Source: Methylotenera_A sp040387095
Lineage (GTDB): Bacteria; Pseudomonadota; Gammaproteobacteria; Burkholderiales; Methylophilaceae
Direction: 5' to 3'
Length of the DNA stretch: 7,928 nt
NCBI GenBank assembly: GCA_040387095.1
Contig: JAZKEJ010000006.1
Span: 1 to 7,928 of the forward strand
Made by a program: the position numbers and the translations under genes. Numbering within the stretch: the stretch's first letter is position 1; the number at the start of each line of letters is the position of its first letter. This document shows positions 1-5,333 of this stretch, in pieces. Under the pieces are notes generated by a model, which saw only the letters and a program-made list of their open reading frames with translations, searched no databases and was not told the origin of the DNA.

Positions 1-3000
1 GGCAAGTATATCAATATCGCGCTTTTGGGGTGCCGGGTCTAGGTTTTAAAAGAGGGCTGGCGGATGATTTGGTGATTGCGCCTTATGCCAGTGCGTTAGC
101 CTTAATGGTGATGCCGAATGAGGCGTGTAAAAACTTGCAAAAACTCGCCAGTAACGGTTTTGTTGGTCAATATGGATTTTATGAAGCGATTGATTACACA
201 CCCAATCGCCTGCCGCGTGGTAAAAATCATGCCCCCATACATACTTTTATGGCACATCACCAAGGCATGAGCCTGTTGTCTTTTGCATACGTGCTAATGG
301 ATAAGCCGATGCAGCGCCGATTTATGTCTGCGCCAAGCATTAAAGCCACTGAGCTGTTACTGCAAGAACGCATCCCTAAACAGGGCGCCACATTGCAGCC
401 ACATACTTCAGAAGTGAATGCCAATGTTATTTCGAGTAATGAAACCGCAGGCGCAACCATGCGTGTATTCAATGAGCCAAGCACACCAATTCCTGAAGTG
501 CATTTGCTGTCGAATGGCCGCTATCACGTGATGGCAACCAGTGCTGGTGGTGGTTACAGCCGCTGGCATGATTTAGCCGTAACGCGGTGGCGCGAAGATG
601 CTACTCAAGATAATTGGGGTACTTTCATCTATTTACGTGATGTGGATAGTCATCGTTATTGGTCCAGTGCGCATCAACCAACACTGCGCAAGGCTGATTT
701 TTATGAAGCGGTGTTTTCGCAAGCACGGGCTGAATATCGTCGTCGCGACCAATCGATAGAAACGCATACTGAAATTAGTGTTTCACCTGAAGATGATGTG
801 GAAATACGCCGTATTACACTCACTAATTTATCTGCACGCACACGCCGTATGGAAATAACCAGTTACGCCGAGGTGGTATTAGCGCCACAAAATGCAGATT
901 TAGCACACCGTTCGTTCAGCAATTTATTTGTACAAACAGAAATCCTGCATGATCGCCAAGCCATTCTTTGCACAAGGCGACCACGCACCAAAGGTGAACG
1001 TGTGCCATGGATGTTCCATTTAATGGCCGTTTCTAACAGCAGTTTGCCTAATGCCAATATGACCAATGCTGCCGAAACAGCTGAATTACCTACTTACGAA
1101 ACAGACCGTGCAAAATTTATAGGACGCGGCCGTTCTGCCGCCAACCCAATTGTTCTGGATAATGCGCATAGTGTCAAAACGCCAGATAGCTTGTTAGAGC
1201 AAGTATCTAACCAAATTGCCGATCAGCTATTTGGGCGGCCAACTATTAAAACCAGCCAAGCGCTGTCAAATCCTTTATCGAATACAGATGGATCGGTACT
1301 GGATCCGATTGTCGCTATCAGGCGTACCGCTTATTTGGAGCCAGATCGCTCCATCACGGTACAGATTATTTCTGGCGTGGCCAGTTCGCGCGAAGAGGCA
1401 TTGGCACTGATTGATAAATACGGCGACCGTCATTTTGTAGAACGCGCGTTTGAGATGGCTTGGTTTCAAAGCCAGGAAGTATTACGCATGCTTAGTGCAA
1501 GCGAAGCAGATGCACAAATATACGGTCGTCTAGCTAGCTCGGTTATCTATTGCAACGCACTGCGTCGCGCTGCCCCCAGTGTTATTTCGCGCAATCAGTT
1601 AGGTCAATCCGGCTTATGGCGGTTTGGCGTTTCTGGCGATTTACCCATTGTGTTGATTCGTATCGGCAATATTAATCGCTTAAATTTAGTAAAACAGTTG
1701 TTGCAAGCACATACTTATTGGCGCATGAATGGCTTGGTTGCTGATCTGGTGATTATTAATGAAGATTTTTCCGGTTACAGAGCAGTGTTACAAGACCAAA
1801 TTATTGGACTGATTAATGCTGGGCCTGAAGCGCAAACGATGGATAAATCCGGTGGCATATTCATTAAACGGGTAGAGGAGTTATCTGAAGAAGCACGGGT
1901 GTTATTTCAAACTGTTGCGCGCGTTGTATTTAATGATAGCGGTGAGCAATTAATTGACCAAGTAGAGCGGCGCGTGGCAACAGAACGCATGTCTGAACGC
2001 GCATCAGAAAGGTTAGAACCTTTGTTGCCGGCATATAGTGAGCGTAATACGCCACCACCCAAACGTGCACTTGTTTTCGATAACGGTATTGGTGGCTTCA
2101 CCCCAGATGGTCGCGAGTATGTCATTACCCTCAAAAGCGGACAAACCACCCCTGCACCATGGGCCAATGTAATTGCTAGCCCACATATTGGTACAGTAGT
2201 AAGTGAAAGCGGCAGTGCTTATACATGGATAGAAAACGCACATGAATTCAGATTAACTACTTGGCATAACGATGCGTTATCCGACAGTAGTGGCGAAGCA
2301 CATTATATTCGCGATGAGGAAACAGGCGTTTTTTGGTCGCCGTCACCTTTGCCTGCTTGTACAGCATCGCAACATATAACTGATTACGTGTGCCGTCATG
2401 GTTTTGGATATAGCGTTTTTGAACATGATGAAGCTGGCATTCGCTCAGAAATGACGACATATGTGGCGATGGATGCGCCCGTTAAGTTTGTGGTGATTAA
2501 ATTACGCAATCTGTCTAATCGCACACGCCAATTATCGCTCACAGGTTACTGGGAGTTGGTGTTAGGCGAATGGCGACATGCAAACTTAATGCACATTGTG
2601 ACTGAAATAGATGCACAGACTGGCGCGTTGTTTGCACGTAATGCATACAGTCGAGAGTTTGCAAGCCGCGTAGTTTTTGCCCAATTAAGTGAAAAAGATC
2701 TCAGTATCAGTGGCAGCCGAATTGAATTTATTGGCAGAAATGGCTCATTAGCAAGTCCTGCAGCTATGCGTCGCAAGCGTTTGTCAGGCAGAACGGGTGC
2801 GGGATTAGACCCATGTGCCGCTCTGCAGACTCCTATTACCTTGCTTGAAAATGAAGATCGTGAATTCGTTTTTGTATTTGGTGCCGCCAGCAATAACGAT
2901 GAAGCTCGCCAATATATGCAACGATTCAGTGGCCGAGCAGGAGCAAGGCAAGCGCTGGATGGGGTACATGAATACTGGAATCACACCTTGGGTGCGGTGC

Positions 3001-4547
3001 AAGTAGAGACGCCAGATACTGCGTTGAATGTGCTTAATAATGGCTGGTTAATCTATCAAACGATTTCATGCAGATTGTGGGGGCGCAGCGGTTATTACCA
3101 ATCTGGCGGCGCCTATGGTTTCCGCGACCAATTGCAAGATACGATGGCGTTGATTCACGCAACCCCGTGGCTGGCGCGTGAACAAATCATTCGCTGTGCA
3201 GAACGCCAATTCCCGCAAGGTGATGTGCAGCATTGGTGGCATCCGCCTAATGGGCAGGGCGTGCGTACGCACTTTTCTGATGACTATTTATGGTTGGCTT
3301 ATGCAACCTGCCGCTATGTAACAGCTACTGGTGATACCGCGATTCTGGATGAACAGGTGCATTTTTTAGAGGGTCGTGCCTTAAATCCGCATGAAGAAGC
3401 GTATTACGATTTACCACAACGCTCAAACGAATCTGCCAGCTTGTATGAGCACTGTGTGAGGGCGATTAAACACGGACTACGCTTTGGATCACATCAGCTA
3501 CCGCTCATTGGTTGTGGAGATTGGAATGACGGCATGAATCTGATCGGTCGTGACGGTAAAGGCGAAAGCGTTTGGTTAGCCTGGTTTTTGGTGGACAATC
3601 TTAATTGTTTTAGTGCGCTTGCTAACCGTCAAGGGGATTTAGTATTTGCTGAAATATGTGCTGCCCAAGCAGCGTTGTTAAAAGGCAATATTGAAACCAA
3701 TGCCTGGGATGGTGAATGGTATAGACGCGCTTATTTTGATGACGGCACGCCGTTAGGCTCAAAAGATAATGATGAATGTCAAATCGACTCAATCAGCCAA
3801 AGCTGGTCTGTCATTTCCAAAAGCGGCGACCCTGCGCGTGCTAAGCAAGCGATGACAATAGTTAATCAACGATTAGTACAACGGGATGCACAGCTCATCA
3901 AATTGTTAGACCCGCCATTTAATGTATCGCATTTAGAACCGGGTTATATTAAGGGTTATGTGCCAGGCGTGCGCGAAAATGGCGGCCAATATACACATGC
4001 AGCCATATGGGCAACAATGGCTTTTGCCATGCAAGGTGAAACTGAACGCGCATGGGAGCTATATGCCATGTTAAACCCTATCAATCACGCTATTACAAAA
4101 GAACAATCACAGGTTTACAAAGTAGAGCCTTACGTAATGAGTGCAGATATTTATGCGACAGATCCACACACAGGTCGGGGTGGCTGGACATGGTATACAG
4201 GTGCTGCGGGATGGATGTATAGACTTACGCTGGAAACTCTATTGGGCATTACTTTAGAAAATGACCATTTACGTATTGCGCCTTGTGTGCCCAAACATTG
4301 GCAATCCTACAAGGTACACTACCGTTATCGCGACACCCAGTACCATATTACGATTAATTTCCATGATGAAATGCAGGAATTTTTAACACGCGTTACATTA
4401 GATAATGTTGTTATCAGTACCTCCCCTATTAGTGCAGACGCTGAAAATGAAGCTAAAAATGAAGTGGGATTAATACAATGTGTGTTTCCACTGGCTAATG
4501 ATTTGCAAGAACATCATGTTCAGGTTGATTTTTTAAATGCTAATTAG
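1..4547 (+). CDS. ndvB: Cyclic beta-1,2-glucan synthase, C-terminal half (5'-truncated by window edge)
   Basis: This is the C-terminal ~1515 residues of a cyclic beta-1,2-glucan synthase; family members are usually about 2,800 aa. The reading frame is open from base 3, and the first codons give QVYQYRAFGVPGLGFKRG, so the GTG at 30 is internal (residue 1 in the numbering here). Visible parts in order: the end of the glycoamylase-like (GH189-type) domain to about residue 115, with HHQGMS at 76-81; a beta-sandwich from about 157 to 370; a degenerate helical segment with GQSGLWRFGVSGDLP near 525; a second beta-sandwich from about 700 to 900; and a GH94 (alpha/alpha)6 barrel from about 1000 to 1430, with YYQSGGAYGFRDQLQD near 1022-1037 and GDWNDGMN at 1163-1170. 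Known family role: the enzyme sits in the inner membrane and uses UDP-glucose; the glycoamylase-like domain cyclises the chain and GH94 trims its length. The DWND segment carries the GH94 catalytic Asp (probably D1167, from memory). No frameshift is seen. The N-terminal GT84 and membrane segments lie outside, so the symbol is by homology (also chvB/cgs). Confidence 0.93.
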   Translation, partial: QVYQYRAFGVPGLGFKRGLADDLVIAPYASALALMVMPNEACKNLQKLASNGFVGQYGFYEAIDYTPNRLPRGKNHAPIHTFMAHHQGMSLLSFAYVLMDKPMQRRFMSAPSIKATELLLQERIPKQGATLQPHTSEVNANVISSNETAGATMRVFNEPSTPIPEVHLLSNGRYHVMATSAGGGYSRWHDLAVTRWREDATQDNWGTFIYLRDVDSHRYWSSAHQPTLRKADFYEAVFSQARAEYRRRDQSIETHTEISVSPEDDVEIRRITLTNLSARTRRMEITSYAEVVLAPQNADLAHRSFSNLFVQTEILHDRQAILCTRRPRTKGERVPWMFHLMAVSNSSLPNANMTNAAETAELPTYETDRAKFIGRGRSAANPIVLDNAHSVKTPDSLLEQVSNQIADQLFGRPTIKTSQALSNPLSNTDGSVLDPIVAIRRTAYLEPDRSITVQIISGVASSREEALALIDKYGDRHFVERAFEMAWFQSQEVLRMLSASEADAQIYGRLASSVIYCNALRRAAPSVISRNQLGQSGLWRFGVSGDLPIVLIRIGNINRLNLVKQLLQAHTYWRMNGLVADLVIINEDFSGYRAVLQDQIIGLINAGPEAQTMDKSGGIFIKRVEELSEEARVLFQTVARVVFNDSGEQLIDQVERRVATERMSERASERLEPLLPAYSERNTPPPKRALVFDNGIGGFTPDGREYVITLKSGQTTPAPWANVIASPHIGTVVSESGSAYTWIENAHEFRLTTWHNDALSDSSGEAHYIRDEETGVFWSPSPLPACTASQHITDYVCRHGFGYSVFEHDEAGIRSEMTTYVAMDAPVKFVVIKLRNLSNRTRQLSLTGYWELVLGEWRHANLMHIVTEIDAQTGALFARNAYSREFASRVVFAQLSEKDLSISGSRIEFIGRNGSLASPAAMRRKRLSGRTGAGLDPCAALQTPITLLENEDREFVFVFGAASNNDEARQYMQRFSGRAGARQALDGVHEYWNHTLGAVQVETPDTALNVLNNGWLIYQTISCRLWGRSGYYQSGGAYGFRDQLQDTMALIHATPWLAREQIIRCAERQFPQGDVQHWWHPPNGQGVRTHFSDDYLWLAYATCRYVTATGDTAILDEQVHFLEGRALNPHEEAYYDLPQRSNESASLYEHCVRAIKHGLRFGSHQLPLIGCGDWNDGMNLIGRDGKGESVWLAWFLVDNLNCFSALANRQGDLVFAEICAAQAALLKGNIETNAWDGEWYRRAYFDDGTPLGSKDNDECQIDSISQSWSVISKSGDPARAKQAMTIVNQRLVQRDAQLIKLLDPPFNVSHLEPGYIKGYVPGVRENGGQYTHAAIWATMAFAMQGETERAWELYAMLNPINHAITKEQSQVYKVEPYVMSADIYATDPHTGRGGWTWYTGAAGWMYRLTLETLLGITLENDHLRIAPCVPKHWQSYKVHYRYRDTQYHITINFHDEMQEFLTRVTLDNVVISTSPISADAENEAKNEVGLIQCVFPLANDLQEHHVQVDFLNAN

Positions 4548-4715
4548 CAATCTATATTCAGAGGTTTATAAAATGTCGAATCTTATAGAGTATTAGCAGG
4601 ACATTTTTTTGCAAAATCTTACGTTGCAGACGTAACAAAGTATGTTCGTGAGTGGTGATTTTAGTGTCTCAAAATGCGGCGGGGCGGTAATCAGTCATTA
4701 AAATCCCTTATTTAA
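4548..4715. other. Intergenic stretch between glucan synthase and leader-RNA promoter
   Basis: There is no credible gene in these 168 bases; the only ATG-initiated frame near 4573 ends after seven codons. It holds the candidate terminator at 4570-4610, a small 6-bp inverted repeat (TTACGT at 4619-4624, ACGTAA at 4630-4635) with no U-run after it, and a short GC-rich block at about 4675-4687 that contrasts with the AT-rich surroundings. Confidence 0.6.
4570..4610 (+). terminator. Candidate intrinsic terminator of the glucan synthase gene
   Basis: AAAATGTC (4570-4577) is a perfect 8-bp inverted repeat with GACATTTT (4600-4607), and the 3' arm runs into seven consecutive T (4604-4610). It begins 22 bases after the glucan synthase stop codon, where a terminator would be expected. 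The stem has only two G-C pairs and a 22-nt loop, so it would be weak. It may only reduce transcription, or Rho may be needed as well. Confidence 0.4.
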
Positions 4716-4724
4716 TGCTATAAT
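4716..4724 (+). promoter_or_regulatory. Extended -10 sigma-70 promoter for the structured RNA
   Basis: TGCTATAAT is a perfect TGn extended -10 followed by a consensus -10 hexamer (4719-4724). A transcript would be expected to start near 4731. No good -35 hexamer lies 16-18 bases upstream (the best 16-bp-spaced match, ATTAAA at 4697-4702, agrees at 3 of 6 positions), which is tolerable for an extended -10 promoter. It is followed by stable hairpins and a terminator, which strengthens the call. Confidence 0.7.
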
Positions 4725-4730
4725 CCGGTT

Positions 4731-4889
4731 TGAAAACTGGGGCAAAATTTGAGATAAACGAGTTTTTAACAACTCTCCAACTGCATTTAAATAAAGCAGT
4801 TAGATGAAAGTATGAACGACACCTCATGCCAGTATTTTAAATGCCGCCAATATTCCGAACTAACGGGTTTAAGCGGCATTTGTTTTTTT
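4731..4889 (+). ncRNA. Structured RNA of unknown family: cupin 5' leader/attenuator or free sRNA
   Basis: The unit is bounded by an extended -10 promoter and an intrinsic terminator, giving a transcript of about 160 nt with no meaningful reading frame. Elements seen: hairpin A, GAGTT (4760-4764) with AACTC (4771-4775) and a 6-nt loop; hairpin B, AACTGC (4779-4784) and TTT (4786-4788) with AAA (4793-4795) and GCAGTT (4796-4801), with one bulged A and an AAAT loop; and a long-range stem, 4731-4740 with 4829-4839, with one bulged A (4834) and one G-U pair, which closes both hairpins into a multibranch junction. The long-range stem shares bases with the 5' arm of the terminator. It lies directly upstream of the cupin gene on the same strand. 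I checked by eye against remembered consensus features of 6S, 4.5S, TPP, cobalamin, glycine, fluoride, c-di-GMP-I, guanidine-I and guanidine-II RNAs and found no match. Whether it acts in cis on the cupin or in trans as an sRNA cannot be decided from the sequence. Confidence 0.55.
4839..4889 (+). terminator. Intrinsic terminator ending the structured RNA, upstream of the cupin gene
   Basis: AAATGCCGC (4839-4847) and GCGGCATTT (4873-4881) form a perfect 9-bp stem with a GC-rich core, followed by G and seven T (4883-4889). The loop is long (25 nt) and may itself fold through CCG (4855-4857) and CGG (4864-4866). It ends 38 bases before the cupin start codon, so it would block transcription coming from the promoter at 4716 unless read through. 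Confidence 0.8.
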
Positions 4890-4916
4890 AAAGCCAGAAT
4901 TTTATTAACTGTAATT

Positions 4917-4921
4917 AAGGA
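4917..4921 (+). promoter_or_regulatory. Ribosome binding site of the cupin gene
   Basis: AAGGA lies six bases before the ATG at 4928, an ideal Shine-Dalgarno placement that fixes the start. It lies outside the upstream terminator stem. Confidence 0.8.
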
Positions 4922-4927
4922 TTAAAT

Positions 4928-5203
4928 ATGAGCCAAATTATTATCGATCACAGTCCAAGCCCTGAAAAATTAAAAGAGCTTGGCGTTTCAAGCTGGTCTA
5001 TCTGGGATTGCGCACCATCAAAATTTCCTCTGGATTTCGGCATGACAGAAAGCGCTTATGTGCTTGAAGGCGAAATTAAAGTAACACCACAAGGCGGCGA
5101 AACAGTCACGATTAAAGCGGGTGATTTTGTTGTGTTTCCAAAAGGCATGAAATCACAATGGGAAGTAACTAAACAACTTAAAAAACATTATAAACATTCA
5201 TAA
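4928..5203 (+). CDS. Small single-domain cupin protein (Cupin_3/DUF861 type)
   Basis: This is a complete 91-aa cytoplasmic protein with no signal peptide or membrane segment. It reads as one conserved beta-barrel half: WSIWDCAPSKFPLDF (about 23-37), the barrel strand TESAYVLEGEIKV (about 40-52), and the second motif TIKAGDFVVFPKGMKSQWEV (about 61-80). This spacing and the GDFVVFPKG turn are typical of the Cupin_3 (DUF861) family, related to EutQ and ureidoglycine aminohydrolase-like cupins. The classical metal-binding histidines of cupin motif 1 are absent; E47 in YVLEGE and C28 are the notable polar residues. The biochemical role of these short family members is mostly unknown, and no substrate can be assigned. 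The start is set by AAGGA six bases upstream. The gene stands alone, between a structured RNA with a terminator and a strong downstream terminator, and faces glnD tail to tail. Confidence 0.85.
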   Translation: MSQIIIDHSPSPEKLKELGVSSWSIWDCAPSKFPLDFGMTESAYVLEGEIKVTPQGGETVTIKAGDFVVFPKGMKSQWEVTKQLKKHYKHS

Positions 5204-5204
5204 T

Positions 5205-5219
5205 GTTAAGTAACTTAAC
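5205..5219. repeat. 15-bp palindrome after the cupin stop codon
   Basis: GTTAAGTAACTTAAC is a perfect palindrome around a central A, starting one base after the cupin stop codon. As RNA it could form a 6-bp AT-rich hairpin with a 3-nt loop. Its role is unknown; it may be chance in AT-rich DNA or a weak 3'-end hairpin. Confidence 0.5.
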
Positions 5220-5250
5220 TACTTGATTTTAAGTATTTAAGATGAAAATA

Positions 5251-5285
5251 AAGCCTAGTTCATTTAAAATGAGCTAGGCTTTTTT
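5251..5285 (+). terminator. Strong, probably bidirectional terminator between cupin and glnD
   Basis: AAGCCTAG (5251-5258) pairs with CTAGGCTT (5274-5281). A T-G wobble and TCATT/AATGA (5260-5264 with 5268-5272) extend the stem to about 14 bp around a 3-nt loop. Six T (5280-5285) follow on the plus strand, ending cupin transcription. On the minus strand the same stem is followed by an interrupted T-rich run (complement of about 5245-5252), so it can also serve glnD, whose stop codon is about 50 bases away. Confidence 0.88.
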
Positions 5286-5333
5286 GTTTGCATCCTATTT
5301 AAATGTCATTAATAGTGTCGTTAACTAAATGCG

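Noticed and set aside
30..32. GTG at 30 as the start of a 1505-aa gene
   Set aside because: The frame is open to the left edge and the upstream codons (QVYQYRAFG) fit the conserved family motif, so this is an internal valine codon of a truncated gene.
2546..2893. Antisense reading frames within the glucan synthase and glnD (for example 115 aa on the minus strand at 2546-2893, 98 aa on the plus strand at 6398-6694)
   Set aside because: They lie fully inside strongly conserved genes, show no recognisable domain and have compositions expected of shadow frames.
4573..4596. Short reading frame MSNLIEY after the glucan synthase
   Set aside because: Seven codons, no family resemblance, and it lies in the loop and arm of a candidate terminator.
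4619..4635. TTACGT/ACGTAA hairpin as terminator of the glucan synthase
   Set aside because: The stem is only 6 bp and no T-run follows on either strand; the repeat at 4570-4610 is a better candidate.
4696..4702. A -35 box paired with the TATAAT at 4719
   Set aside because: No hexamer at 16-18 bp spacing matches TTGACA at more than three positions; the promoter is better explained as an extended -10 type.
4731..4889. 6S RNA, guanidine-II (mini-ykkC), fluoride or TPP riboswitch
   Set aside because: There is no long imperfect hairpin joining the two ends as in 6S. The ACGG near 4863 is not the loop of a convincing stem and is not paired with a second ACGR hairpin. The fluoride and TPP consensus blocks are missing.
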